Positions 44,609 to 54,317 of a stretch of 64,000 bases of DNA are shown piece after piece. The position numbers were made by a program, and so were the translations under genes. Each line of letters starts with the position of its first letter. Within the stretch, counting starts at the first letter, position 1. The DNA is from Georgenia yuyongxinii. GTDB lineage: Bacteria > Actinomycetota > Actinomycetes > Actinomycetales > Actinomycetaceae. The notes beneath the pieces were generated by a model. That model saw only the letters and a list, made by a program, of their open reading frames with translations, was not told where the DNA came from and did not search any database. The stretch spans positions 1,116,001 to 1,180,000 of the forward strand of contig NZ_CP040915.1 in the NCBI RefSeq assembly GCF_006352065.1. The letters are read 5' to 3'.

Positions 44609-45052
44609 ATGCCCGTCCCGCCCCTGACCCGCCGCTCCGCGCTGCGCGGCCTGGTCCTCGCCGCGGCCGCGGGCGTCGCCGGCTTCGTCGTGGCGCGCCG
44701 CAGCGGGGCGGGCGAGCCGCTGGCCCCGGGCGCGCGGGCCAACGCGTACGGGCCCGAGCCGGCCACACCCGGCCGGCTCCTCGTCCCGGTCGCGGACGTC
44801 CCGGCGGGCGGGGGGGTGGTGCTGAGCGGTCCACGGGTCGTAGTCACGCGCGACGGCGACATCCACGCCTTCTCCGCCGTGTGCACCCACCAGGGCTGCA
44901 CCGTCGCCACCGTGGCCGACGGCGTGATCACCTGCCCGTGCCACGGCAGCCGGTTCGACGCCGCCACCGGCGCGGTGGTCGGTGGGCCGGCGACCCGTCC
45001 GCTGCCCGTCGTCCCGGTCGAGATCCGCGACGGCGACGTCGTCGCCACATGA
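44609..45052 (+). CDS. Rieske [2Fe-2S] protein, Tat-exported
   Basis: Predicted 147 aa from ATG 44609. The Tat-type signal LTRRSALRGLVLAAAAG is followed by a Rieske domain with CTHQGC and CPCHGS cluster-binding boxes (about 90-95 and 110-115). It is an extracytoplasmic electron carrier, probably partnered with the preceding membrane protein rather than with a cytochrome bc complex. Confidence 0.9.
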   Translation: MPVPPLTRRSALRGLVLAAAAGVAGFVVARRSGAGEPLAPGARANAYGPEPATPGRLLVPVADVPAGGGVVLSGPRVVVTRDGDIHAFSAVCTHQGCTVATVADGVITCPCHGSRFDAATGAVVGGPATRPLPVVPVEIRDGDVVAT

Positions 45053-45062
45053 AGGAGGCACC

Positions 45063-45149
45063 GTGCGCCGTCTCCTCATCGCCCTGCCCACCTGGCTGTG
45101 GCTGGTCGCCGCAGCCTTCGCGGTCGGCGCGCTCGTCGCGCTGGGCTGA
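45063..45149 (+). CDS. 28-residue single-TM membrane peptide
   Basis: GTG 45063 follows a near-ideal ribosome site AAGGAGG (45053-45059 region) and encodes VRRLLIALPTWLWLVAAAFA plus VGALVALG, then TGA. Two Arg precede one hydrophobic helix. It begins 10 nt past the Rieske stop. Its brevity hides it from routine annotation; it may be an accessory subunit of the Rieske/DUF6529 unit. Confidence 0.6.
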   Translation: MRRLLIALPTWLWLVAAAFAVGALVALG

Positions 45150-45198
45150 CCAGCCGTCGCTGGCGTCCCCGGCCGGGCGGGCGCATGCTGGAGGTGCC

Positions 45199-46590
45199 AT
45201 GCGACGCACGGACAGCAGGTTCGTCGACCGCGTCGCGGCCGGGCGCAGGCTCGCGGAGGAACTCACCGGCGCCCGCCTCGGCGACGTGGTGGTGGCAGGT
45301 CTGCCCCGCGGCGGGGTTCCCGTCGCTGCGGAGATCGCCCGGGCGCTGGACGCACCACTCGACGTCGTCGTCGTCCGCAAGCTCGGGGTGCCGTGGCAGC
45401 CCGAGGTGGCGATGGGCGCCGTCGGCGAGGACGGGACGGTCGTGGTCAACCCGCGCATCGTCGCGCAGGTGAGCGAGCCAGAGGTCGCGGCGGTGACCGC
45501 ACGGGAGCGCGACGAGGTGGCTCGGCGCCTCAGGGCTTGGCGCGGCGACGGCGGTGCCGACGTGCACGGGCGCACGGTCGTGCTGGTCGACGACGGCATC
45601 GCCACCGGCGCGACCGCCCGCGCGGCCGTGGCGGTGCTGCGGGCCCGCGGTGCCGCCCGGGTCGTCCTGGCCGTCCCGGTCGCCGCCGCGGACTCCCTCG
45701 AGGCGCTGCGTCCGCTCGTCGACGACATCGTGTGCCTGCTCGTGCCTGACGAGCTCTACGCCGTCGGTGCCTGGTACGACGACTTCCGCCAGGTCGACGA
45801 CGCCGTCGTCCGTGAGCTCCTCGACGCCGCCCGCACCCGCCGGGCTGCCGGCACCGGCCAGGCGGTCGACACCGGCGGTGCGGCCGACACCGGCGGGGCC
45901 GGTACCGCGGACGGCGGGGGCACCACCGAGGAGTCGGTCGAGACCTCCGCCGGGCTGCTGCCCGCCCTCCTCACCGTGCCTGACGGTGCCGCGGGGCTCG
46001 TGCTCTTCGCCCACGGTTCCGGCAGCAGCCGGCTCAGCCCGCGCAACGCGCAGGTGGCGCGGATGCTCCAGGGCGCCGGGCTCGCCACCGCACTGCTCGA
46101 CCTGCTCACGCCGGCCGAGGCAGGCGACCGCGCCCGGGTCTTCGACATCCCGCTGCTCGCCGGGAGGCTGCTCGACGCCACGAGGTGGGCCGCCACCCGT
46201 CCCGAGCTCGCCGAGCTGACGCTGGGCTACTTCGGCGCCAGCACCGGGGCCGGCGCCGCCCTGTGGGCCGCGGCCGAGCATCCCGCCCGGCTGCGCGCCG
46301 TCGTCTCCCGCGGCGGGCGACCCGACCTGGCGGAGGAGCGCCTGCCGGCCGTGCGGGCACCCACACTCCTCATCGTCGGCGCCCGCGACACAGAGGTCCT
46401 CGCGCTGAACCGGCAGGCCCGCGCGGGACTGACCTGCCCCAGCGAGCTGACCACGGTGCCTGGCGCGACGCACCTGTTCGAGGAACCGGGCACCCTGGAG
46501 GTGGCGGGCCGGCTCGCCGTGGCGTGGTTCCGCCGTCACCTTGAGGCCGGTGGGCAGAACCACGGCGCCGCGGCCGGCCGCATCCCGTAA
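45199..46590 (+). CDS. phosphoribosyltransferase-alpha/beta hydrolase fusion
   Basis: Predicted 463 aa from ATG 45199 with CTGGAGGTGCC upstream. Residues 1-215 are a PRTase fold with the PRPP loop [18 protein letters not shown] Gly/Thr/Ala linker (about 218-250) joins a dienelactone-hydrolase-like domain with [10 protein letters not shown], the nucleophile elbow [10 protein letters not shown], Asp in VGARDTEVL and His in [11 protein letters not shown]. Both domains look intact. The fusion is known in actinobacteria; the combined reaction is unknown. Confidence 0.87.
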   Translation: MRRTDSRFVDRVAAGRRLAEELTGARLGDVVVAGLPRGGVPVAAEIARALDAPLDVVVVRKLGVPWQPEVAMGAVGEDGTVVVNPRIVAQVSEPEVAAVTARERDEVARRLRAWRGDGGADVHGRTVVLVDDGIATGATARAAVAVLRARGAARVVLAVPVAAADSLEALRPLVDDIVCLLVPDELYAVGAWYDDFRQVDDAVVRELLDAARTRRAAGTGQAVDTGGAADTGGAGTADGGGTTEESVETSAGLLPALLTVPDGAAGLVLFAHGSGSSRLSPRNAQVARMLQGAGLATALLDLLTPAEAGDRARVFDIPLLAGRLLDATRWAATRPELAELTLGYFGASTGAGAALWAAAEHPARLRAVVSRGGRPDLAEERLPAVRAPTLLIVGARDTEVLALNRQARAGLTCPSELTTVPGATHLFEEPGTLEVAGRLAVAWFRRHLEAGGQNHGAAAGRIP

Positions 46591-46601
46591 CCTTGACGTT
46601 C

Positions 46602-47729
46602 GTGGCCACCGACTTCTCGCTCGAGATCCAGCACCTCCGCAGCACGTTCGAGTCCATCCGGGCCGTGACGGACCCGGAGGCGCTGCGCGCCACGATCGCC
46701 GAGCTCTCCGAGCAGGCCGCCGCGCCGAACCTGTGGGACGACCCAGAGGCGGCCCAGGCGGTCACCTCCCGGCTCTCCCACGCCCAGTCTGAGCTCGAGC
46801 GCGTCGAGAAGATGGGTGAGCGCATCGACGACCTCGAGGCCCTCGTCGAGCTGGGCCAGGAGGAGGAGGGCGCCGACGCGGACGCGTTCCTGACCGACGC
46901 CGAGGCCGAGCTCACCGCCATCCGCAAGGCCCTCAGCGAGCTCGAGGTCCGCACGCTGCTGGCCGGCGAGTACGACCAGCGCGAGGCAGTCATCTCCATC
47001 CGGGCCGGCGCGGGCGGCGTGGACGCCGCCGACTTCGCCGAGATGCTGCTGCGCATGTACCTGCGCTGGGCCGAGCGGCACGGCTACCCGACGGCGGTAC
47101 TCGACACCTCCTACGCGGAGGAGGCCGGCCTGAAGTCGGTCACCTTCGAGGTCAAGGCCCCCTACGCCTTCGGCACCCTCTCGGTCGAGGCCGGCACGCA
47201 CCGCCTCGTGCGGATCTCTCCGTTCGACAACCAGGGCCGGCGTCAGACCTCCTTCGCCGCCGTGGAGGTCATCCCGCTGATCGAGCAGACCGACCACGTC
47301 GACATCCCCGAGCACGAGATCAAGGTCGACGTCTTCCGGTCCTCCGGCCCGGGCGGGCAGTCCGTGAACACCACCGACTCCGCCGTGCGCATGACACACA
47401 TCCCCACCGGGATCGTGGTGTCGATGCAGAACGAGAAGTCCCAGATCCAGAACCGTGCCGCCGCGCTGCGCGTGCTGCAGTCGCGCCTGCTGCTGGTGCG
47501 CCAGCAGGAGGAGAACGCCACGAAGAAGGCGATGGCCGGCGACGTCAAGGCCTCGTGGGGCGACCAGATGCGCTCCTACGTGCTCCAGCCGTACCAGATG
47601 GTCAAGGACCTGCGCACCGAGCACGAGTCGGGCAACCCGTCCGCCGTGTTCGACGGCGAGATCGACGACTTCATCGACGCCGGCGTCCGCTGGCGCAAGA
47701 GCCAGCAGCAGCAGACCGCCGACGTGTGA
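46602..47729 (+). CDS. prfB: peptide chain release factor 2
   Basis: Predicted 375 aa with GTG 46602 ([10 protein letters not shown]); an in-frame TTG 9 nt upstream is possible. The SPF-type anticodon-like region and the GGQ loop ([19 protein letters not shown]) are present. It terminates translation at UGA and UAA. The programmed +1 frameshift known in E. coli prfB is absent: the frame is continuous. It starts the prfB-ftsE-ftsX-M23 block typical of actinobacteria. Confidence 0.95.
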   Translation: MATDFSLEIQHLRSTFESIRAVTDPEALRATIAELSEQAAAPNLWDDPEAAQAVTSRLSHAQSELERVEKMGERIDDLEALVELGQEEEGADADAFLTDAEAELTAIRKALSELEVRTLLAGEYDQREAVISIRAGAGGVDAADFAEMLLRMYLRWAERHGYPTAVLDTSYAEEAGLKSVTFEVKAPYAFGTLSVEAGTHRLVRISPFDNQGRRQTSFAAVEVIPLIEQTDHVDIPEHEIKVDVFRSSGPGGQSVNTTDSAVRMTHIPTGIVVSMQNEKSQIQNRAAALRVLQSRLLLVRQQEENATKKAMAGDVKASWGDQMRSYVLQPYQMVKDLRTEHESGNPSAVFDGEIDDFIDAGVRWRKSQQQQTADV

Positions 47730-47765
47730 CCGGGGTCCCGCCCCTCGTGTGACCGGGGTCCCGCC
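47724..47765. repeat. 19-bp direct repeat at the prfB stop
   Basis: GTGTGACCGGGGTCCCGCC occurs at 47724-47742 (including the prfB TGA) and at 47747-47765. It looks like a small duplication of the gene end. Each copy contains the palindromic core CGGGGTCCCG. Confidence 0.8.
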
Positions 47766-47878
47766 GTCGTTCAAGCGGCGGCGCGGCGTGTCTGCGCCGG
47801 GCCGACGGCCGGTCGTGCCTAGTCTCGAAGCAGGCCAGAGCACCGCTTCCCCCACCGTCGAGACTGGCCACCCCCAAC

Positions 47879-48568
47879 GTGATCAGATTCGAGAAGGTCT
47901 CCAAGGTCTACGCTCGTGGCGCCCGGCCGGCGCTGGACGAGATCAGCATGGAGGTCGAGCGCGGCGAGTTCGTCTTCCTGGTCGGTTCGTCCGGCTCGGG
48001 CAAGTCGACCTTCCTGCGCCTGGCGCTGCGCGAGGAGCGCCCCACGGCCGGGAAGGTGTACGCCCTGGGGCGTGACCTCGCCCAGGTCTCCCGCTGGAAG
48101 GTGCCGCACCTGCGCCGTCGCATCGGCACGGTCTTCCAGGACTTCCGGCTGCTGCCCAAGAAGACCGTCTTCGACAACGTCGCCATCGCCCTGCAGGTGA
48201 TAGGCAAGCCGCGCCACCACATCCTCACCACCGTCCCGGAGACCCTCGAGCTCGTGGGGCTGGAAGGCAAGGAGAAGCGCCTGCCGCACGAGCTCTCCGG
48301 TGGCGAGCAGCAGCGCGTGGCCATCGCCCGCGCCATGGTCAACCGTCCCCAGCTGCTCATGGCGGACGAGCCCACCGGCAACCTCGACCCCACCACCTCG
48401 ATCGGCATCATGCGTCTGCTCGACCGGATCAACCGCACCGGCACCACGATCATCATGGCCACCCACGACGACGAGATCGTCGACCAGATGCGCAAGCGCG
48501 TGGTCGAGCTCGCCGGCGGGGTCATGGTGCGCGACCAGTCCCGCGGCGTCTACGGCGCGGCACGGTAG
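47879..48568 (+). CDS. ftsE: cell division ATP-binding protein FtsE
   Basis: Predicted 229 aa with GTG 47879. ABC ATPase motifs: Walker [12 protein letters not shown]-loop VFQDFRLLP, signature [15 protein letters not shown], Walker [13 protein letters not shown] and H-loop MATHDDEIV. With FtsX it transmits ATP hydrolysis in the cytoplasm to periplasmic cell-wall hydrolases at the septum. 10 nt from ftsX. Confidence 0.96.
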   Translation: MIRFEKVSKVYARGARPALDEISMEVERGEFVFLVGSSGSGKSTFLRLALREERPTAGKVYALGRDLAQVSRWKVPHLRRRIGTVFQDFRLLPKKTVFDNVAIALQVIGKPRHHILTTVPETLELVGLEGKEKRLPHELSGGEQQRVAIARAMVNRPQLLMADEPTGNLDPTTSIGIMRLLDRINRTGTTIIMATHDDEIVDQMRKRVVELAGGVMVRDQSRGVYGAAR

Positions 48569-48578
48569 GGGCGGGCAC

Positions 48579-49493
48579 GTGCGACTTCGGTTCATCCTGT
48601 CCCAGGTCGGCCAGGGTCTTTCCCGCAACCTGGCGATGACCATCTCGGTCGCCCTGGTCACGTTCGTCTCCCTGACGTTCGTCGGGGCGGCCGCGCTGCT
48701 CCAGATGCAGATCGACAACCTCAAGAACGACTGGTACGACAAGGTCGAGGTCTCCGCCTTCATGTGCCCGGAGGGCTCCGCCCAGCCGGGCTGCGCCGCC
48801 GGGGAGGCCAGCCAGGAACAGATCGACGACATCGGTGCGCTCCTCGCCTCACCTGCGCTCGAGCCCTACGTCAACGAGGTCTACCTGGAGTCCAAGGACG
48901 AGGCGTTCGCCGCGTTCCAGGAGCAGATGGCGGATACCGTCTGGGCGCAGTCGCTCACGGTGGACCAGATGCAGGTCTCCTACCGCGTCAAGCTCATCGA
49001 CCCCGAGCAGTACCAGATCGTCGCCGACGAGCTGGAGGGGCGCCCCGGCGTCGAGATCGTCGTGGACCAGCGCGAACAGCTCGAGCCGCTGTTCAACATC
49101 CTCAACAGCGCCACCCTGCTCTCCCTGGGCCTGGCCGGCGTCATGATCGTGACCGCGGTGCTGCTCATCACCACCACGATCAAGCTCTCGGCCATGTCCC
49201 GGCGGCGCGAGACCGGCATCATGCGCCTGGTCGGCGCCTCGAACCTGTTCATCCAGCTGCCGTTCATGGTCGAGGGCGCCGTCGCCGCGCTGGTCGGGGC
49301 GGTGCTCTCCGTCGGTGGGCTGCTCCTCGGCGTGCGCTACCTGGTCCAGGACTGGCTCGCCGGCACGACGCCGTGGGTGCAGTTCGTGGGGACCGGAGAC
49401 GTGCTCGTCATCGCCCCGTTCCTCGTGCTCGCCGCCATCCTGCTCGCCGGGATCAGCTCCGTGGTGAGCCTCGGCCGGTACACGAGGGTGTGA
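48579..49493 (+). CDS. ftsX: cell division protein FtsX
   Basis: Predicted 304 aa with GTG 48579. TM1 (about 22-43) is followed by an extracytoplasmic domain with two Cys (FMCPEGSAQPGC), then three TM helices in the FtsX/MacB-type C-terminal region with SRRRETGIMRLVGASN. The Cys pair may form a disulfide. The extracytoplasmic loop is expected to contact the coiled coil of the downstream M23 protein. Confidence 0.94.
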   Translation: MRLRFILSQVGQGLSRNLAMTISVALVTFVSLTFVGAAALLQMQIDNLKNDWYDKVEVSAFMCPEGSAQPGCAAGEASQEQIDDIGALLASPALEPYVNEVYLESKDEAFAAFQEQMADTVWAQSLTVDQMQVSYRVKLIDPEQYQIVADELEGRPGVEIVVDQREQLEPLFNILNSATLLSLGLAGVMIVTAVLLITTTIKLSAMSRRRETGIMRLVGASNLFIQLPFMVEGAVAALVGAVLSVGGLLLGVRYLVQDWLAGTTPWVQFVGTGDVLVIAPFLVLAAILLAGISSVVSLGRYTRV

Positions 49494-49503
49494 GGGGCCG
49501 ACC

Positions 49504-50898
49504 GTGACAGCTCCCGCCCGCCCCACCGCCCGCCGCCGGCCGATGCTGCGCCCTACCGCCCGCCGGCCGATCCTGCGCCGCGCCGCCCTCGCGCTGCTGG
49601 TCTGCCTGAGCCTCGTCGGCCCCGCGAGCCTGGCGCAGGCCGACTCCCGCGACGACCTCGTGCGCCAGCAGCAGGAGAACGCCCAGCGGCGCGAGAAGCT
49701 CCAGTCCGACATGGAGGGACTCGACCAGAGCCTCGTCGAGACACATATCGCGCTCGAGGACGCCCGCGCCGCGCTGCCCGGCGCCGAGGCCGCGCTCGCC
49801 CAGGCCCGGGCCGAGCTGGCCGCGGCGGAGCGTGAGCAGGAGCAGGTCTCCGGACGGCTCGCGGTCGCGGAGGAGGAGGCCCGCTCGCTCGAGGCGGCCA
49901 TCGCCGAGGGTGGGGAGAAGATCGCCGCCACCCGCTCGGCCATGGGCGAGCTCGCGCGCAGCACCTACCGCGGCGAGAACACCGTCAGCACGGTCGAGGT
50001 GGTGCTCGACTCCGCCTCCACCGAGGAGTTCCTCCAGGGCTACGCGGTGCGCGAGACCGCGGTGCGCGCCCAGACTCAGGTGCTCGACGAGCTCGAGACC
50101 ATGGCCGCCGTCGCCGAGAACCAGCGCACCCGGCAGGACGCCGTCACGGTGCGCATCGGCGAGCTGAAGGCCGAGGCGGACCTCGCCGTCGCCGCCGCGG
50201 ACGAGGCTCGCGCCGCCGCTGAGCAGCACGCGGCCCAGATCCGGGAGCTCGAGTCCGAGATGGCCACCCTGGCCGCCGCCCTGGAGGGCCAGAAGGACGA
50301 CGTGTCCGGGCAGATCGCCGGGCTCCAGGCCGAGAACGACCAGCTCGGCGCCGAGATCGCCGCGATCGACGAGGCGAACCGCAGGGCCGAGGAGGAGCGC
50401 AAGCGCAAGGCAGCCGAGGAGGCAGCGGCGGCCGCGCGTGCCGGCCGGGCCGCGCCGGCGCCGCCGGCCCCTCAGGCCTCCGGCGGCACCCTGCTCATCC
50501 CGCCGGTGCCGAACCCGCTGTTCGTGACCTCGGGCTACGGCATGCGCTGGTACCCCATCACCGGCGGGTACTGGATGCACCTGGGTGTCGACCTGCGCTC
50601 GGCCTGCGGCAACCCTCAGTACGCGGCCGCCGGCGGGACGGTCTCGGCCGTGAAGCCGCACCCGAACGGCACGCACGGCAACCAGGTGATCGTCAACCAC
50701 GGCTACCTCGGCGGCAGCTCCTACGTGACGGTGTACAACCACCTCTCCCGATTCGCGGTGCGTACGGGTCAGCAGGTCTCCCAGGGGCAGGTCATCGGGA
50801 ACACCGGGCAGACCGGCAACGTCACCGGCTGCCACGTGCACTTCGAGGTGTGGAAGAACGGGCGCAGCCTCGACCCCATGGGCCTGCCGGGCTTCTGA
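49504..50898 (+). CDS. EnvC-like M23 murein hydrolase / activator
   Basis: Predicted 464 aa with GTG 49504. A signal peptide (ALALLVCLSLVGPASLAQA) is followed by a long coiled coil (about 50-300) and a LytM domain (about 335-464). Zinc-site motifs are HLGVDLRS (HxxxD) and GCHVHFEVW (HxH), so it may be catalytically active rather than a pure activator. Coupled to FtsEX, it would cut peptidoglycan during division. 10 nt after ftsX. Confidence 0.9.
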   Translation: MTAPARPTARRRPMLRPTARRPILRRAALALLVCLSLVGPASLAQADSRDDLVRQQQENAQRREKLQSDMEGLDQSLVETHIALEDARAALPGAEAALAQARAELAAAEREQEQVSGRLAVAEEEARSLEAAIAEGGEKIAATRSAMGELARSTYRGENTVSTVEVVLDSASTEEFLQGYAVRETAVRAQTQVLDELETMAAVAENQRTRQDAVTVRIGELKAEADLAVAAADEARAAAEQHAAQIRELESEMATLAAALEGQKDDVSGQIAGLQAENDQLGAEIAAIDEANRRAEEERKRKAAEEAAAAARAGRAAPAPPAPQASGGTLLIPPVPNPLFVTSGYGMRWYPITGGYWMHLGVDLRSACGNPQYAAAGGTVSAVKPHPNGTHGNQVIVNHGYLGGSSYVTVYNHLSRFAVRTGQQVSQGQVIGNTGQTGNVTGCHVHFEVWKNGRSLDPMGLPGF

Positions 50899-50971
50899 CC
50901 CCGGGGGTACGTCCCCCTGTCCCGCCCCGGCGGGCGCGGTCGCGACGTACGCTTCGGGGCAGGAGGTCCTG

Positions 50972-51709
50972 TTGGCGACGCAGCCCACCCTCATCAACTC
51001 GGTCGTCCGCGCCCTGCGGTTGCTCGACGCGGTCGGCGAGGCGAGCGGCCCTGTGCCCGCAAAGCTGCTCGCCCATCGCACCGGGCTGGCGCTGGGCACG
51101 ACCTACCACCTGCTGCGGACCCTCGCCCACGAGGGGTACGTCGTCCGCACCGACGATGGGTTCGCTCTCGGTGACCGGGTGGACAGCCTCGCGAGCGCCC
51201 GGCACAGCCCTATCGGTCCCGGTCGCACCCGGCAGGTGCTCGGCCAGCTCCACGACGACCTCGGCGCCGCCGCCTACCTCGCCGTGCTGGACGACGGCGA
51301 GGTGCACATCGCGGAGATCTACGACAGTCCGGGGGCACCGCGCACCGACCTGTGGGTCGGCCTGCACGAAGCCGCCCACGCCACAGCGCTGGGCAAGGCG
51401 GTTCTTGCGGCCCTGCCGGAGGAGGGGCGGCGTGCCTACCTCGCGGCGCACCCGATGAACGACCTCACCCCACGCACGCTCACCACGCGCCGCGCTCTGC
51501 TCAGTGAGCTGGCGGCCGGCGACGGCGTGATGGTCGACCGCGAGGAGTATGCCGTCGGGACCGTGTGCGCGGCGGCGGCCCTGCCCAGTGCCGACGTCAC
51601 CGCGGCGGTCGCCGTGTCGGCCCCCGTCGGCCGGGCGAAGGAGGTGCTTGCCAGCACCGACCACCTGCGGCGCGCCGCCACGCTCCTCGCGCTCGCCGCA
51701 CGCCGCTGA
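50972..51709 (+). CDS. IclR family transcriptional regulator
   Basis: Predicted 245 aa with a TTG start at 50972, supported by AGGAGG 6 nt upstream. The N-terminal winged HTH (NSVVRALRLLDAVGE ... LALGTTYHLLRTLAHEGYV) is followed by the IclR effector domain (LGKAVLAALPEEGRRAYL, VDREEYAVGTVCAAAAL). It lies just upstream of the E1alpha gene and probably controls it. The 108-bp gap contains the palindrome GTGATCAC (51788-51795), a possible operator. Confidence 0.88.
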   Translation: MATQPTLINSVVRALRLLDAVGEASGPVPAKLLAHRTGLALGTTYHLLRTLAHEGYVVRTDDGFALGDRVDSLASARHSPIGPGRTRQVLGQLHDDLGAAAYLAVLDDGEVHIAEIYDSPGAPRTDLWVGLHEAAHATALGKAVLAALPEEGRRAYLAAHPMNDLTPRTLTTRRALLSELAAGDGVMVDREEYAVGTVCAAAALPSADVTAAVAVSAPVGRAKEVLASTDHLRRAATLLALAARR

Positions 51710-51817
51710 GCGGCCCGCCGTTCGTACCGCGCATTGTCACCATCTGAAATATCGGCCGTTGCCAGGCCCGCCGCCCCGACGCAGAGTGTGATCACCACCT
51801 ACCTGCTTGGAGGCATC

Positions 51818-52870
51818 ATGTCGACATCGTTGTCGCAGCCGCCGCCCGTGCCCGAGGCGGCCGAGGCGAACGCGCCGGGGAAGTACCTGCCGGAGGAGGT
51901 GCGCAAGGACCTGTACGCAACGATGGTCTTGTCCCGCACGTTCGAGGAGGCGATCCTCCGCGAGTACCACGCCGACAAGGGGCCCGGCTTCGACATCGGC
52001 AAGGGCCTGATCCCGGGCGAGATGCACCTGTCGGCCGGCCAGGAGCCCGTGGCCGCGGGTGTCTGCGCCCACCTCACCGGCGACGACGCCGTGACCGCTA
52101 CGCACCGGCCGCACCACCTCGCCGTCGCCCACGGGGTGGACCTGGCGAAGATGACCGCGGAGATCTTCGGCCGGGAGACCGGCCTGGGCCGGGGCCGCGG
52201 GGGCCACATGCACCTGTTCGACCCCGCCGTGCACTTCTCCTGCTCCGGCATCGTCGCCGAAGGGCTGCCACCCGCTCTCGGCGCCGCGTTCGCGTTCAAG
52301 CGGCGCGAGGGCAACGCGGTCGCCGTCGCTGTCACCGGTGAGGGCGCCGCCAACCAGGGCGCCTTTCACGAGTCCCTCAACCTCGCCGCTCTGTGGAAGC
52401 TGCCCGTCGTCTTCGTCGTCGAGGACAACGAGTGGGGCATCTCCGTGCCGCGCTCCGCGTCCACGTCCGTGCCGTCGAACGACGTGCGCGCCGCCGCGTA
52501 CGGCATCCCCGGCGAGCTCGTCGAGGACAACGACGTCGAAGCCGTCCATGCCGCGGCCGGCCGCGCCGTGGAACGCGCCCGGGCGGGGGAGGGCCCGAGT
52601 CTCATCGAGGTGCGCACCCTGCGCCTGTGGGGCCACTTCGAGGGCGACGCCCAGGGCTACCGCCCGGATCTCGGCTCCGTGGCCGGCCTCGACCCGATCC
52701 CGCGCTACGAGAAGCGGCTGCGCGAGGCCGAGATCCTCGACGACGCCGCCGTCCAGCAGATCCGCGCCGAGGCGAGCGCGAAGGTCGAGGGCGCCATCGC
52801 CTTCGCCAAGGACAGTCCGATCCCCCCACCCGCCGACGTCATGAAGTACGTCTTCGCCGAGGAGGCTTGA
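51818..52870 (+). CDS. 2-oxoacid/acetoin dehydrogenase E1 alpha subunit
   Basis: Predicted 350 aa from ATG 51818 with TTGGAGG upstream. The thiamine diphosphate-binding motif GEGAANQGAFHESLNLAALW continues to VEDN, and THRPHHLAVAHGVDL with RGRGGHMHLFD are family landmarks. Resembles AcoA or PdhA; substrate (acetoin, pyruvate or other) not decidable. Forms an alpha2beta2 enzyme with the next gene, 1 nt away. Confidence 0.9.
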   Translation: MSTSLSQPPPVPEAAEANAPGKYLPEEVRKDLYATMVLSRTFEEAILREYHADKGPGFDIGKGLIPGEMHLSAGQEPVAAGVCAHLTGDDAVTATHRPHHLAVAHGVDLAKMTAEIFGRETGLGRGRGGHMHLFDPAVHFSCSGIVAEGLPPALGAAFAFKRREGNAVAVAVTGEGAANQGAFHESLNLAALWKLPVVFVVEDNEWGISVPRSASTSVPSNDVRAAAYGIPGELVEDNDVEAVHAAAGRAVERARAGEGPSLIEVRTLRLWGHFEGDAQGYRPDLGSVAGLDPIPRYEKRLREAEILDDAAVQQIRAEASAKVEGAIAFAKDSPIPPPADVMKYVFAEEA

Positions 52871-52871
52871 G

Positions 52872-53909
52872 ATGACCCTCACCGACACCACCACGGCCAA
52901 GGCCACCAGCCGCAGGCTCAACACGTCCAAGGCCATGATCGAGGCCATCGCTCAGGAGATGGAGGCGGATCCGTCCGTCGTCTACCTCGGGGAGGACGTC
53001 GGCCCCTACGGCGGCATCTTCTCCTCGACCACCGGCCTGCAGGAGCGGTTCGGCAAGGACCGGGTCATCGACACGCCCATCTCCGAGACGGCGTTCATCG
53101 GGCTGGGCATCGGTGCCGCGACCGAGGGCATGCGGCCGATCGTGGAGCTGATGTTCGCCGACTTCATGGGCGTCTGCCTGGACCAGATCTACAACCACAT
53201 GGCGAAGATCAACTACTTCTCCGGGGGCAACGTCAAAGTTCCCATGGTGCTGACGACGGCCGTCGGGGGCGGCTACTCCGACGGCGGCCAGCATTCCCAG
53301 ACGCTGTGGGGCACGTTCGGGCACCTGCCCGGGATGAAGGTCGTCGTCCCAGCCACCCCTGCCGACGCGAAGGGCCTGATGACCTCGGCGATCCGGGACG
53401 ACTCCCCGGTGGTCTACATGTTCCACAAGGGCGTCATGGGCCTGCCGTGGATGGCGAAGAACCGCCGGTCCGTGGACGTCGTCCCCGAAGGTGAGTACGT
53501 CGTCCCCATCGGCAAGGCCCGCACCGCGAAGGAAGGCAGCGACGTCACGGTCGTGACTTTGTCGTTGTCGGTCCACCACGCCCTCGACGTCGCCGAGAAG
53601 CTCGACGCCGAGGGCATCAGCGCGGAGGTGGTCGACCTGCGCTCGGTCGTCCCGCTCGACCGGCAGGCGATCCTCGAGTCGGTGGGCAAGACCGGCCGGC
53701 TCGTCGTCGTCGACGAGGACTACCTGTCGTACGGGCTGTCCGCGGAGGTGTCCGCGACGATCACCGACGAGGACCCGACGCTGCTCAAGGCGCCGGTCCA
53801 GCGTGTGGCGGTGCCGGACGTGCCGATCCCGTACGCCCACGACCTCGAGTATGCGGTCCTGCCCAGGCCGGAACGTATCGAGGCGGCGATCCGGAAGGTC
53901 CTCGGATGA
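52872..53909 (+). CDS. 2-oxoacid/acetoin dehydrogenase E1 beta subunit
   Basis: Predicted 345 aa from ATG 52872. Transketolase pyrimidine-binding region (VYLGEDVGPYGGIFSSTTGL, ISETAFIGLGIGAATEG) and C-terminal domain (AEVVDLRSVVPLDRQAILES, GRLVVVDEDYLSYG). AcoB/PdhB-like. It overlaps the lipoyl-domain gene by 4 nt (ATGA). Confidence 0.92.
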   Translation: MTLTDTTTAKATSRRLNTSKAMIEAIAQEMEADPSVVYLGEDVGPYGGIFSSTTGLQERFGKDRVIDTPISETAFIGLGIGAATEGMRPIVELMFADFMGVCLDQIYNHMAKINYFSGGNVKVPMVLTTAVGGGYSDGGQHSQTLWGTFGHLPGMKVVVPATPADAKGLMTSAIRDDSPVVYMFHKGVMGLPWMAKNRRSVDVVPEGEYVVPIGKARTAKEGSDVTVVTLSLSVHHALDVAEKLDAEGISAEVVDLRSVVPLDRQAILESVGKTGRLVVVDEDYLSYGLSAEVSATITDEDPTLLKAPVQRVAVPDVPIPYAHDLEYAVLPRPERIEAAIRKVLG

Positions 53910-54148
53910 CGGAGGTGCCGTTCCCACCGCTCAGCGAGGCCAAGCCCGACACCGAGGGTGTCCTCGCCACCTGGTACGTGGCGGACGGTGATCAGGTCGT
54001 CGAGGGCCAGCTCCTCGCCGAGGTCCAGGTCGACAAGGTCGACGCGGAGGTCGCCGCACCCGCGGCAGGGACGGTCCATCTCCTCGTCGGTGAGGACGAG
54101 TCCGTGCTCCAGGGTGCGCCGATCGCCCGCATCGACCGAGGGGTCTGA
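53906..54148 (+). CDS. stand-alone lipoyl-domain protein
   Basis: Predicted 80 aa from ATG 53906. The whole protein is one lipoyl domain: FPPLSEAKPDTEGVLATWYV, then VQVDKVDAEVAAPAAG with Lys about 44 as the lipoylation site. In family members this domain is fused to E2 acyltransferase, but here the frame ends at once and no E2 or E3 gene follows in the window. It may be a free carrier, a remnant of E2 or part of a split complex. Confidence 0.85.
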   Translation: MTEVPFPPLSEAKPDTEGVLATWYVADGDQVVEGQLLAEVQVDKVDAEVAAPAAGTVHLLVGEDESVLQGAPIARIDRGV

Positions 54149-54317
54149 CCTCCACGGCGGTGTCGCCGGCCACACAGCGACCGGCGCGGCCTGCTCGTGA
54201 GCCGGCACCGAGCGGGCACGACCGCGCCGCGCGACGGACCGCCTCGTCAGAGGGACGGCGGCGACCGCCATGTGTGCGACCGGACGACCGCCCCGCGCGA
54301 CGGGCCGAGAGTGCAGA

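Noticed and set aside
46593-46700. Programmed +1 frameshift of prfB
   Set aside because: The release factor frame is continuous from the start codon, with no internal TGA in a CTTTGAC context.
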